From: Micropterix aruncella
Lineage: Eukaryota > Arthropoda > Insecta > Lepidoptera > Micropterigidae
Assembly (NCBI GenBank): GCA_944548615.1
Contig: OX155950.1
Coordinates: forward strand, 30,907,691-30,971,690
Reading direction: 5' to 3'
DNA length: 64,000 bases
In this document: piece by piece, positions 46,791 through 58,665 of the stretch
Layout: every line of letters starts with the position of its first letter
Numbering within the stretch: position 1 is the stretch's first letter
The notes under the pieces: model-generated
Seen by the model: the letters and a program-made list of their open reading frames with translations, nothing else
Told to the model about the DNA's origin: nothing
Database searches by the model: none
Made by a program: the position numbers and the translations under genes

Positions 46791-47881
46791 ATTCGCTCGC
46801 CAGGTTCGTGTCATTCGACGGGCTCCCGTGCGACAGTATAAAAATACTAATAATACGGCTACGCCCACAACATCCCGGTGATAATACGACGTGCCACACC
46901 AATCGTTTCATTAAATTTGAAATGATCCGGGGGCAAAGCGAACAGGCCGATGTAATTACGGAAATCATTTCAGTTTCAGCGAGCGCCGCGCTGGCAATAG
47001 TCATAATGTACAGATGGATATTTGACCGATATTGTGCGAATGCTGACAGGCTCCGTGGGCGGTTTGAGTGGCGTCAGAAATGCTCCATTGTGTTTTGTAA
47101 TTAAATTGATTGGATTTATGCAAAAGCGGCCCAAACACTCTTATTTTCGTGTTTTAATTTATTTTACAGAATAACATACAGCCAACCAGTATCGATAGGT
47201 TGTTAACCTTTTCACACATGAGAATTTCTAAATAAAGACCTTTTCACCCAAGAGAATTTCTAATAATGATTCCTGACGTCACTTGCTTCGATTTCAATTT
47301 CGTTCTAAGAGAAGCTACAGTCTGGTATACTGTGCTTCGGGCGTCCGACATACGAAACCAGGTTCCGTGAAAACTACAGTTGACCTACTTTCCAAAATGA
47401 TCTATTTTTATATTTGTAATAATCCACGCAATATTAGTAATGAGAAGACGAGCAACAATAACAAGCTGGCTCATGATCTCACGCCAAGATAAACATTGAG
47501 CATCCCCGACTTAAAAAGAAAATAAAAACCGGATTACCGCCGAATCGTCCAAGTTCATAATTCGACGCTCGTATTCCGGGAAGAAAAAATTTACGAGCGA
47601 AGAGGGTCGCCAATTAGGTAGCGTAATTTAGGATAGATGAAAAGTAATTAGGTTGATACTAACAGGTCGTTAGCTGCGGCTCCCCGGTGGGCGATTCGTC
47701 AGCGAAGGAGCGGCCGTTGCAGACGTTGAAGAACCACCATCGCGTCATCTTCTTGCTAAACCACATCAGAATCCAATGTTCGCGCACTCGGCACCGCGGA
47801 AAATACACTCACTGCAGTTCACCACTTCTGTTAAACTGATAATAAATGCACTGTGTAAAAGATCCGCCTATACGCGCGCAG

Positions 47882-48449
47882 TTTTCACCCGCGCCCGCCG
47901 CGGTTGCGGGCCAACTGTTTGTTTTAAAACACACGACACCGCACACTGAGAAAATATACCAATGTAATACAAGGAAATACGCATGTTTCAAGAAGGATTA
48001 CGTATAGAATTCGGACTGCGGTCCACACGCCCGAATTAACATGACGCCTAACGGTGTTGGCGTGGTGGTAGTGACCGTGCCGGAATGTTAAAACAATGTT
48101 ATTTCATTACGTAGCGGCCATGGGATTTCGCTTCTAACCGTATGACTCGATATAATCAGACACATGAATCATGTTGAAACTACAGTATACTGTTATTTCC
48201 GTATTAGCCGTACGGAAAATGTTGATACAATCGAGAAATGGAGTTTCAAAAAATTCCTTGTAATTTAACAAAATGACGATTGAAACATCGTTGTTCTGTA
48301 TAAAACCGTAATGGTACAAGATGTAATGTAAGAATGTAAAAAAATGGTGATGTAAAATTTAATCCAATATTTTTCTCAGTGCAGGTTTGCGCGGTCGGGC
48401 TTAGAGCTCACGTCGCGGTTTTTCACCCGCGCCCGCCGCGGTTGCGGGC
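47882..48449. repeat. Pair of identical 30-bp GC-rich repeats
   Basis: The same 30 bp, beginning TTTTCACCCGCG and ending CGGTTGCGGGC, occurs at 47882-47911 and 48420-48449, each followed by GC-rich sequence. The core CCCGCGCCCGCCGCGG can fold on itself. The sequence between the copies has no gene. Confidence 0.85.
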
Positions 48450-48610
48450 ACCCGGCGTAGATATGTATGCGCGCGGGTGAAGTTCTAAAGTTAACCGTGT
48501 CCCGCGCGGTTCCACTAGTGGCCCGGATGCGCTGCGGGCACATTTTAAAAACAAGCGACTAAATTTTACATACTTATCTGCATTCTACGGGGGCCTAAAA
48601 GCCTAACATT

Positions 48611-49393
48611 CTTACCAATAAAATGATCTTATAACCGCGTTAAACCCTTGTTATTGTTATACCCGGTATAGCCGAGTTATAACGAAGTTGTAAAATCGTG
48701 ACCAATAAATCAGTTGTAACGCGGTTATAACTAGTCCCTGAAATCAAAGACAAGTCATATTTCTAGCATGGCAACGCACGCTTGGAAGCAGTGTGGCCAA
48801 CTGAAGCGGCATGAAATGCACATGAAATGTCACTTTTTGTTGTCAGAAAGCCCGTGCCCATTGTTTTGTTATGCGAATGCTGATCGAATTAATTCTCAAT
48901 CGCGAAAAGTTGCCGTCGAAATTATGCCGTCGACATTTTGCAGGTCAGTTGCAATTCACGACGCATTTCGATTTCTTCCAATAAATCCAGATCGATCATA
49001 TCATCCAAGTCGTCAAAATCCATTATTCGGCTAAAACGCAGGATTTCACAGCAGTATAAAAGGCGTATCCTCATCGTAACACGGCTATTACAACGAAAGC
49101 GCACGATTCGCGAACGAGAAGCTCCACGTCCGCGACTGTCAGGTGGCTGTCAATTTGAAACAGCTGTTAAGCCGGTCGGCTATTTTTAAGCTAATACTCC
49201 GTTATACCGCTGTTATACCTGGCCTAGGGGGTGGTATAGCGGAGTTATAGTGCGGATGGAAATCCAGTACCACTATTCCACGCTTATACCCGAGATGATC
49301 AGTGGTGTAAGCTATACCGCGTTTATTGGTCACAGATTTTCTTATACCTAGTAATAACAGAGGTATAAATTTTACAACTCGTTTATTGGTAAG
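48611..49393. mobile_element. Inverted-repeat DNA transposon remnant, possibly Harbinger-like
   Basis: Ends are CTTACCAATAAA (48611) and its reverse complement TTTATTGGTAAG (49382-49393). A second GTGACCAATAAA pair lies about 90-100 bp inside, and both arms contain TTATACC/GTTATAAC motifs, so the inverted repeats are long and imperfect. The interior carries the short acidic ORF at 48922-49023. No clear target duplication. Superfamily is inference from that ORF. Confidence 0.55.
48922..49023 (-). pseudogene. Possible N-terminus of a Harbinger-type transposase
   Basis: A 33-codon ORF begins MDFDDLDDMIDLDLLEEI followed by EMRRELQ. Short acidic starts followed by a Glu/Arg-rich helix are usual at the N-terminus of insect PIF/Harbinger transposases. 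It stops after 33 codons and no DDE domain follows, so at best it is a remnant. Confidence 0.3.
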
Positions 49394-49879
49394 GCTGTAA
49401 GTGTTAAAGATGATTTAAATCTACTAAGATTTAAATCAACTTTTGTTGATCAACTATAATCGATTAAATACACTCGAAACTGCATAGGAAACTCGTGTAG
49501 TAAGCGATGAATAACAAGGAGCTTTGTTGAAAACACTGAGGATAATTGGTACAATAGAGCATCGTTACCATCGCCGACAAAGGAATAGGCGATATCCATC
49601 GATATATTAGCTATCGATGGCGATATCTACTTGTTGCCCCCTTGACGCATATAGAGTCTTTGCCACAAAGAGATTCATGCTGTGTTTCAGAGAGCCCACC
49701 GTTGATTTGGCCATAAATGTTGCGGTAAAGAATAATTTCAAAACTACTGATGATAATGCTACAGAACTATCTATAATTATCTCTGTGTCCGATTTTGACT
49801 TGGTTTTGTGAATTCGATACTGAATTAACGATAACACAAGAAGCGTTTCGATTGTGATACTTTGGGCCCAGATTCCATT

Positions 49880-50410
49880 CTAAGGCCTGTTTCACATGTA
49901 TACGGTTCCATTCGGTTCGGTTCGTTTTCGGTTGCAACCCAGCGATCTGCCCAACTTGAAGGTCAGTGACCTACTTGGACTGGTAAGAAGTACCGGGCTA
50001 CTAGCTGACCATTGACCTAACCACACAGTGGGTAGTTACAAAAGACCTTACAGATCTAGGTGACATCAAGGGCTGGAAACAAGCCCCCCACTCCATCTAC
50101 TACTACTACTTCTTAATTTAGATTTTTTTAAATACAAACATAGGTTTGCAAATAGGTAATAATTATAACTTGCGTTTGCAAGGAAAAGTCAAGTTAAACG
50201 ATATTTACAAATTTTGAAACGCATATTTTGAGCGCTCATCCGAAAAAGGACTGTGGAAAACCTGTTCGTATCGAGGGAGTATTCGGTGCTCTACTGTTTC
50301 TATTAGGTACCAAATGGAAGCCAAAGCACCGTTTCACACTTGTCTTGTCGGCGGCGACCGAAACAGAACTGAAAACGAACCGAACCGAATTGAACAGCAT
50401 ATGTCTAAAA
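49880..50410. repeat. Imperfect inverted repeat
   Basis: ATTCGGTTCGGTTCGTTTTC at about 49913-49932 and its inverse GAAAACGAACCGAACCGAAT at about 50371-50390, each with a TTTCACA(T/C) stretch outside or inside. Probably an old MITE; ends not defined. Confidence 0.35.
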
Positions 50411-50909
50411 CAAGCCTCCTACAACATCCAGAAAATGGCCGACGCATGGAAATCACATGCTCGGCGCTCATAAAGAGGGACAGAAGAAAAACATAAAATA
50501 CACATTTTTTTAAAGGATGACAACGTCAAAAATCCCCATAACAAAAAATAACCACCATAATAACTACTTCTACTACAAATAATAAATCGTAGCTAGCTAT
50601 CTTAGCAGCAGAAAATTACTTATGATCGCATCATATATCAGTATTATTTTTTGTGATTTTAGAATATTCTTCAATTAGTTTTGATTATCTCTAATTATTA
50701 TTTTTATAATTTTTGTTAAATGTTTTTTTTTTAATTAAAATATAATTTATATGAAAAAAATTTATATATTTTTAAATATAATATAGAAATCCCATCAGGT
50801 TAATTAACTACAATTAATTGGTAACTATGTTGCTTTATATTAGTTTGTGATTTTTTGGTCCTTATTATTTGATCAATGTATTTGTTTAATATGATTATAC
50901 ATATCTATA

Positions 50910-51424
50910 TCCTACTAATATTATAAACGCGAAAGTTTGTATGTATGTATGGATGTTTGTTACTCTTTCACGCAAAAACTACTGAATGGATTTTGATGAA
51001 ACTTTACAATAATATAGTTTACACATCAGAATAACACATAGGCTATAATTTATAAAGATATAGTGTGAATTATCTAAAATATAACGATAACTCTCAAGTA
51101 AGTAGGAAAAAAATGTACGAAATTGATATTCGAAATTTAAATTCTAAGCGTCAACATATATTTTGAAAATTTTCTCCTACTATCCTACTAATCCTACTAA
51201 TATTATCCTACTAATATTATAAACGCGAAAGTTTGTGTGTATGTATGGATGTTTGTTACTCTTTCACGCAAAAACTACTGAATGGATTTTGATGAAACTT
51301 TACAATAATATAGCTTACACATCAGAATAACACATAGGCTATAATTTATAAAGATATATGGTTTTCTATCATCATTATCACAATTTTCCATCACCACGCG
51401 GGTGAAACCGCTGGGCGCAGCTAG
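50910..51424 (+). mobile_element. Nested pair of non-autonomous Helitrons
   Basis: Two 5' ends reading TCCTACTAATATTATAAACG (50910 and 51206) each lead into the same 150 bp (GCGAAAGTTTGT, CTTTCACGCAAAAACTACTG, GGATTTTGATGAAACTTTAC). The second copy ends with a GC-rich hairpin region and CTAG (51421-51424) followed by T, as Helitron 3' ends do. The short Helitron is 51206-51424. The first copy has lost its own 3' end. Confidence 0.75.
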
Positions 51425-51429
51425 TATGT

Positions 51430-52115
51430 AAATAAAGGGAAAATCAGAAAATCTCTCATTTTAGTTAGTTTAATGCATAGGATAGGTACTTGATCAATTA
51501 TATGCATGCTTGTATTTTAATATAGCTACACATTAAGTGAATATAAGCCTAATAAAATAAAAACACAACAAATAGCTGAATAAAAGACAAAATCGCATTA
51601 ATTCGATTTTTCAAAAAAAAAATACTAGCGACGAAAGGAACTATGCAAAGGTTTTGTCTATTTCATTTCTAATCGTCAAAATAAAGATCCGACGTTTCCT
51701 GACGAGCGTCGCGTATCACATCGACTAGACTGTAATCACCTTACCAAGTATTTTGGTATACTGTGGATCGTATGTAGGCACGGTTACACAAGTTTCTACT
51801 GCAGGCACACAGTACTGTTTTATTTGGGGGGCGGAAACGTCGCGCCACTCACCCGCACCGCTCACTGGCCGCCCAGAACCGGCAAAATAAACAGACAAAA
51901 CACACTCAGTTGCCGTTCAGTATATGCTGACACCGCGGATCGTGTAGCGTGCGCAAATATCACCCCATAGAGCAGGAGTCGCCCGTTATATGCGCTTCGT
52001 CATCGGGCACACGCATCAAATCAATTTGGGGCGCTCGAGTACTTCTTATATCTCAGCATTAGGTATAGCGAGTTTATATTTCTTTCTTTCCTTAAACAGC
52101 AAAGCATATGATATT
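51430..52115. other. Non-coding, partly GC-rich
   Basis: AT-rich to about 51640, then mixed composition with several CpGs (51780-52000). No coding motif. Confidence 0.4.
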
Positions 52116-52120
52116 TGGAG

Positions 52121-52760
52121 ATGTCGACTACAATGGGCGAACCAGTCATCCCATGAACTTTCAACGATAATAACCGTTCTGTCTGCCGTTGGGTGAGCGT
52201 AGAAGACTTTGGGACGATACAAATCTACCGTCCAGCAAAGCCACGAACCCGCCAGAGTCCAACGCCTTACGGCGAGGCACTAGGAAGGTAACTTAGTGGG
52301 CCACCTCGCCCCCTGACTACCAGTTTTGTCAGGATATCTCCGCCTGAAATTAACCATCAGAATACTTCCGTCCTCCCGACTGGTTACGGGACCGAAGCCT
52401 CTACCTCTTGTATTACAGCAGTAATTCAATATGAATATATCGCGGACCAGGGCGTCCTTTGCCCGTAATGCCACTCGGGATCAGGTGGCCGATATGTCGT
52501 TTCAAGAGTGGCATGACAACAGGTCAACATCCACCCCCGCTGCTTAGGAGACAGTATATTTCATAGTCTTCACACTTCTTCATTAATTTAGTCAGAGTGC
52601 ACAACCGATTGGCCCACGCCGCACGGTTCACAAACCACCCAGTAGCGCCGGAGGGCAATCCCCCAGGGGAAATCCCATCAGCCGTAAGGCCTGAGACGCG
52701 ATATTCCTTACCGGGGGTAGTCCTTCACACGAGGAGGCTACTGAATAGGAGCTGAATCGT
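52121..52760 (+). repeat. Dispersed repeat related to the 61232 foldback
   Basis: Shares GTCGACTACAATGGGCGAAC, GTGAGCGTAGAAGACTTTGG, CTTACGGCGAGGCAC and, later, CTCCCGACTGGTTACGGGAC and GCCGCACGGTTCACAAACC with the copies at 61232-62106 and 25990-27115. I do not see the long inverted end here, so this copy is partial. Confidence 0.65.
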
Positions 52761-53329
52761 GAGTTGGGCCGACCCTAGAATACATTGGATCTTATGGCCC
52801 AAGCTGCACGAAACCATTCGCTACCTAACATATGATGTAATATGTGATCATATAATCTCTAGACCTACATATCCTCTAGAAACATGTTCGATAAATATGT
52901 ATTAAACTTAGCATCGGCGGTTTATGCAGAGATGTTAATATATTATACATAATGTACGACGCGGGATCAAAAATATAATCGAGAAAAACTGCGAAATCCC
53001 GATTCCACGAATCCTCGTTTTACCGCATGTATCGTTTATTTTTATGGTCCCGCATTAATCCTATATAAAAACCAAAAAATAGATCTTATCAGATCGTTTA
53101 ACATATCGCTATTTATTGTGCTAATTTGTGAAAACGGCTTACAGGTGCGGTCAAAACTGAAAGTTGTTTACGTTGTACAGATTGTTCGTTGAAGCTGATG
53201 AACCGATAAAAAAAGAGTAATAAACTATATTTGTGATAAGACTGTCGCAATTACTTAGGAAACGCAATGTAAATAGTGAATAAAATATATGATTTTGCAC
53301 ATAACTGTTACCATATCAGATGAAGGTTG

Positions 53330-53990
53330 TTATGCTATCCACTTTCTTGTTACTCGACACTAGATAGCGCTGCAGCACATCAACTTCTACACCGTTCAAC
53401 CGATCGCCATGAAAATACATAAGTAAATAAGAAAATACATAAGTATTTGAATACAGATAATATTTTTTGAGCTATTCACATTGTTGTAACTCGCCACATC
53501 GACTTCTATACCGTTCAATCGATCGTTATGATAATTGGTATACATGGGCATTTACTATATAATTGGTATACATGGAACAATAATTTTGAAAATAAATTTA
53601 TTCTTATTCTTATTTGAGCACAGATAATATTTTCGCACTATCCACTGTGTTGTAACTCGCCACTAGATGGCGCTGCAGCACATCAACTTCTATACTATTC
53701 AACCGATCGCTATGAGAATTGGAATACAGAGGCATTTGAGAACGGATAATATTTTCACGCTATCCACTGTGTTGTAACTCGCCACTAGATGGCGCTGCAG
53801 CACATCAACTTCTATACTATTCAACCGATCGCTATGAGAATTGGAATACATAGGCATTTGAGAACGGATAATATTTTCACGCTATCCACTGTGTTGTAAC
53901 TTGCCACTAGATGGCGCTGCAGCACATCTACTTTCTATACCGTTCCACCGATCGCCATGAAAATTTGTACACATAGGTATTTCAGCTCTG
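53330..53990. repeat. Minisatellite, about 118-bp unit, five to six copies
   Basis: Unit contains GTTGTAACTCGCCACTAGAT, GGCGCTGCAGCACATCAACT and CAACCGATCGC. Copies near 53640-53900 are almost identical; outer ones are diverged and one has an insertion. An inverted relative lies at 60540-60700. Confidence 0.9.
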
Positions 53991-53999
53991 ATATAACAC

Positions 54000-56375
54000 G
54001 AGCAAACCCATGTAATATCACTAGTATATATAATATGAAATACTGACAAGATAATACGAAATAATATTGTTCGAAATAATACTGTTACGCTAGTGAGCTC
54101 ATGTTGACCAGCTTGTATAGTACCACAGCGTGTACCAACTTATGTGGCGTTTGAAACAATGAAAGCATTTCTGTATTAGCAAAAAAAATAATTATTGAGG
54201 TCGAGAAAAAAGTCATTTTGTACCACAGCTATAAACGGTTTGAATGTTTTTGTACCACAGCTATAAATTTATTTTATTTATTTATTTTATTTATCCCTAG
54301 TATTACATGATTAAATTTCCTATAGTATATTTTACATGATTTAGTCGTACATACAAAATGTAGAACCCTGGAAATTTACTAAAGGTGCGGCGTCGGCGGG
54401 ATTTTATCACCTCGCTAGGCAGAACTTGTATTGAGGTGATATTTAGTACTGCGTTCATCTGTCGGGTGTATAGGTAATTTCTGTAGTCATGGAAAATCCT
54501 ACAAGTGTATATTGTATAACTATTATAGTATATATATTACACAAAAAGAAATATTTACTAAATTAAATGAGTTGTAATATATATGGGAGATATATGAATA
54601 CAGTTATGAGGCTAATGAGAAAATAATAACAATAATAAGTAATATAAATCATCTTTGCACCTATTTAATAACGTTAGTTACTAACGACTCACAGTGCTCC
54701 CTCGTCGAGTGTAATAACGATAATGTTACCAGTCTTTTTTAGTGAGCGTCATTTTGAATGATTGTAGCTTGGCCTAATTAGGTGGCCTAAATGGTTACGA
54801 ACTTTTTCAAATAAACGCTATTGTCTATGTATTTATTTTTCATATGTAGAGTCGCTCTGGTAATTTCGCTATGGTTGTCTACTTCTGGATTTTCATATTT
54901 TATGTCCTATTACGTAGTTTTTCTTAGAGTTAGGTTCATTAGGTTCGCACATCAATCATGCTCCGCGCATCTGCAACTGCTCAAATGAAGACGGAGTGCG
55001 CATCAACTCAAGAACAACGAGTGCTCCGCAGTTTTCATTCGAACGTTGAGCAAACGCGTCGTCGCCAGAATTTATTTTTAAATTTCTCATCCTTCGGATG
55101 CCACAGCACTGTATAATTTCATTACTATTCGATTAGACCTACACATTTCTCTTCGGCCCACTCCATAGCGACGGCTTCGCGGTTACTGAACGCCGAACGT
55201 GATGCGCGAGACGTACCCACCAACGTCTCACTTTGCTCGCGTCCACGAACACACTGCGCTCCACATTGTGTTCGCGGCATTTACCGCCACCGCTTGGAGC
55301 GCTCGCCGCGGAGCGTGCAACGTTGCACGCTCCAGGAGCGCGAACGTATCCGCTACTGGAGCAGAGTTCTTGCGCGAATGTAATGGATACACCCACCTTT
55401 AAGATGAACACTAAATACCTAAGCACTGAAATTACTGATTTTGAAAGATCCCACCACTTTCCCGGATTGACCCTTTTTACGATTTTTTTGTAAGTCCCTT
55501 CAAAGACAATATAAAGAAGTTTCACTTGATATAACCACTCGCTGTTTAAACTACTACATACATAACAAACATTATGAAAAATCAAAACATAAAATCAAAA
55601 TCTGATTGTCATATCGTCATCGCTCTATATGTGAGAACTCGTGAATGCCAACAAGCAAACTTTCCAGGGCATGAAAAAATACTTAGTAACTTAGTTCGCG
55701 AGATATTTTTTTTTCAGTTGTGTAAATTTAAAAAAACCAAAATTTAAAGGGATCAAATAAAAAAAATATATCAGTTTACCGTACTAACGATTAAAATTGT
55801 CGCGAGGCATTACTACTAAGCGCGTAAGAGGTATCCTGGGATAAAATCATCAACTCATGCCTACGTGATTTTACACCAATAACAATTTTTAAAAAAACGC
55901 AAATCCGATTTTTTGCGCATACGAGGTTTCACATACAGATCGACGATATATTCCCAACTATTTCCGGGAGAAAACCACATCCTAAAACAAATGCGCCAAT
56001 TCCTCGAGGATGACGGTTTGATTCGTGTGCCCGATGACTAAGATATAGTAAATATCGGAAACTCCTTCCGGCTCTGGGTCGGCCCATGTGCCGCTGCGCT
56101 GTGATTTTTCACGCGACGCCGCTTTATTGAGAGATTAGCACAAAAATGGTTGATCCAGCAGAGCGTGCAACATGGTGAAATACTGTATTACTTGATCATT
56201 ACTCTAATGAAATATATTGCTGGGTAGAAAGCGATTTTCAACCAGCCGGAAGGCAAAGATAATAGTGTATAGACACTAATAATAGTATTAGGCCAAAAAT
56301 GGCTTTAAGTGAATTATTTTGGCAACTCGGCAGTTTAGTGAATGAAGAATGGGATCATAATCAGAAGATAATATG
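54000..56375. other. Non-coding stretch with a 24-bp palindrome
   Basis: A TTTATTTATTTTATTTATCC stretch near 54265 looks like a LINE 3' tail in minus orientation, but no coding part is attached. A GC-rich patch at 55150-55380 contains a perfect palindrome at 55310-55333 centred on CAACGTTG. The open frames there on both strands are shadows of the base composition. Confidence 0.45.
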
Positions 56376-56377
56376 TC

Positions 56378-57205
56378 ATATGAAGAGGTGGGGTTAACAT
56401 AGTGCCAAGCGCCATTTCTGCAAAAATCGAGCTGGGGGAGAATTCTGGTGGAGAAAAGTAAAAACTATGATTCTGTAGAGTTGGTTTCATGTTTCCGCCT
56501 ATAGACCGCGCGGGAGAGCCATCGCACTGTGTTGCCCTTAGTTATTGTTTACGAATCGCTCGAGGCAAGATAGTGTCGAGCGACAATGCGGCGAAACAAT
56601 CCTGGCAGATCCTGTGTCCGGCGGTTACAATTTACTAAAGAAGAAGATGAACATGTCTTGACTACCGGCCCTCATCTGACGACTCAACAAGCGACTCGGA
56701 CACCGACACTTCAATAAATGTAAGTAGCGCTTGGCATTGTCTTCCACCTAACATCAATACCCAGTTTTGTCGCTTGGGATCTCAGCACTGTTCTACATTC
56801 CTTTATTGGTATAACTTTGATCTTATACGTTTATTCCTATCTTCGATCGTACTGCTATACTAATGCAATTTAGAGTAAGAGAATAACATTCTTGTCTGTA
56901 TTATTCATCAATAATTCCACTCTAGAATGCGATATACCTTAAAATTTGATTAAATTTTAGGTGCAACATAGTGCTAAGCGCCTGGACAAATAATTTTCAA
57001 AAATCTACAAAAATACGAAAAAAAGGCCTAATATTAACAAAAATGGGGTAATATACACATGAAGATATGTACAAATGCTTTCGAAACTCATATAGCCTCT
57101 AAATCAAATTCCCAGATTTGAGGATTTAATCAAACTTTCAAATGCGTTTCTCGCTGAACCTGAAAAATGGCGCTTGGCACTATGTTACCCCCCACCTCTT
57201 CATAT
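56378..57205. mobile_element. 828-bp DNA element with inverted repeats
   Basis: Left end ATATGAAGAGGTGGGG and AACATAGTGCCAAGCGCCAT; right end is the inverse ATGGCGCTTGGCACTATGTT and CCCCACCTCTTCATAT, with a 2-bp difference between them. A further AACATAGTGCTAAGCGCC lies inside at 56963. It carries a short exon-like ORF at 56586. No clear target duplication seen. Confidence 0.75.
56586..56719 (+). CDS. Exon-like ORF with splice donor, unknown
   Basis: ATG at 56586 opens MRRNNPGRSCVRRLQFTKEE and runs 43 codons to a TAA. A consensus donor GTAAGT starts at 56720. A one-base frame change after DEHVL would extend into an acidic Ser/Asp-rich stretch (SSDDSTSDSDTDTS) that reaches the donor. Basic then acidic Ser/Asp starts occur in some DNA transposases such as piggyBac-like ones, but nothing here proves that. 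Likely the decayed first exon of the surrounding 828-bp element. Confidence 0.25.
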
Positions 57206-57259
57206 CCAGAAGCGCATTCATCAAAAAGAAAAACATTCTCATCAGCAAGGATCTTTTAA

Positions 57260-57690
57260 GAATGAGATTGGTTAGATGCTATGTGTTTTGTTCATCTATA
57301 TAGAACGGAATCATAAACTCTGTCAAAATCCTGTTGTAAAGAAACTTGGCATTCGAATACTCATACCGGGTATACCTGAGGATGCTTAAGATTTCATGGA
57401 CTGATAAAGTTCGTAATGAATTGGTACTCCAAAGAATGGGGAATAGATTGCAGCTGCTCACGATGATTAAACGTCGGAAATAGGAATACATTGGCCACTT
57501 CATGAGAGGCAGCAAATACCACCTTCTACTATTTATTATCCAGGGAAAAATACCAGGATGTAGATAGAAGCCCGGGAAGATGCCGAATTTCTTAACTGAA
57601 GAATTTGAAACAGTGGTTTCGACAGAGCACGAATTACTCGTTCTGGGCAGCATCTATGATGATAGCCAACCTCATACGAGGAGAATGGAC
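57260..57690 (+). pseudogene. LINE ORF2 C-terminus, RTE/Jockey-like
   Basis: Reading with several stops gives RLVRCYVF, YLRMLKISWTDKVRNELVLQ, LTMIKRRK-stop-EYIGHFMRG, KYHLLLFIIQGKIPG and, after a stop, LKNLKQWFRQSTNYSFWAAS and MMIANLIRGEWT. This is the familiar C-terminal tail of insect RTE-like LINEs (ISWT, IKRRKLEYLGH, LQGK, W.AA..R..IAN). No reverse transcriptase box remains. It begins right after the 828-bp inverted-repeat element, so that element may have inserted into or beside it. Confidence 0.7.
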
Positions 57691-57799
57691 ATGAAGAAGA
57701 GAAGAATAGCTCTAGGAAAACATTCGATGAAAGTATTTCAAATTCAAGCAACATTGGTAGTCGTCCATTTTAATGTCGATGATTTTATCAACAAAAAAA

Positions 57800-58285
57800 A
57801 CGGTTGTGTCACCCTAAGACTTTCTCGGCAAGTAGCCAAGAACTGATTTCATCTGAATATTAATTTAATAAATAAAATCGATGAGCGCCTTATCGCGGTC
57901 GGCGGAAGAACCCAATTGAATTCCGTTGCGACGACCTTGGACGGCGCGGTTCGTTACTTGGATAAGGGCGGAGTTGTACCAAGCGCCAACAGATGGCGTT
58001 AATATGTAATTAAAATGTATGGCGGAAATTACATATTATTAGACAAGCTTGTATATGAGATATTCCAATCAAAATGTACAATGTGGTTTCGGGCAAACAA
58101 GGCATCTGTGTACCAAATTTTAAGTCTGTAAGTCCAATATTTAGAGGGTAACATATGTCTAGTGCTCCCCGTGGCGGACCGATTACAACCAACCTCTTCA
58201 ACTCTTGCCATGAGCAAATGATGCATGTATTCCGAATTTCATCGCAATCGGATTAAACGTTTGGGCGACAGACTTTCCTCTGGAA
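57800..58285 (+). repeat. Dispersed repeat, second copy of 10596-11030
   Basis: Shares GTGTCACCCTAAGA, CGGCAAGTAGCCAA, AAACAAGGCATCTGTGTACC, CTCTTGCCATGA and CGGATTAAACGTTTGGGCGA with the copy at 10596. It lacks the poly-C and AC tracts. Confidence 0.65.
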
Positions 58286-58665
58286 ATGGTCTTGATCGTC
58301 TCTGGGTGGCTCAACATAAATATTTCGTTTTCATCTTGAAAAAAAAATTTGCCCGTTCACAATACTTTCCCTCCTCGCAGGTTGGTGGGCCGGGAAAGCA
58401 AATATAGTGGAAAATATGCGGTTTCTGAATGTCGTAAGTACGTGAGATTTAATTTGAAAAAAGACATTTTGTTTAGGTAAACAAGAAATATTTATTACTC
58501 TATTATATTCCAATCATTAGAGATAAGGAACAATATTTCAAACCATTTAATTAGGCAAAAAATGAAGGTAAGGTACATTTTTGTTATGTGAACAACTAAA
58601 TCAAGGGTCTTGCTTAATATACTAATGAAAGACGGTCCCAATAAACAGGAGCAGCATACTGCCCA

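Noticed and set aside
55139..55585. 148-codon minus-strand ORF with overlapping plus-strand ORFs
   Set aside because: Centred on a palindromic GC-rich patch; no domain, and all frames are open there because of composition.
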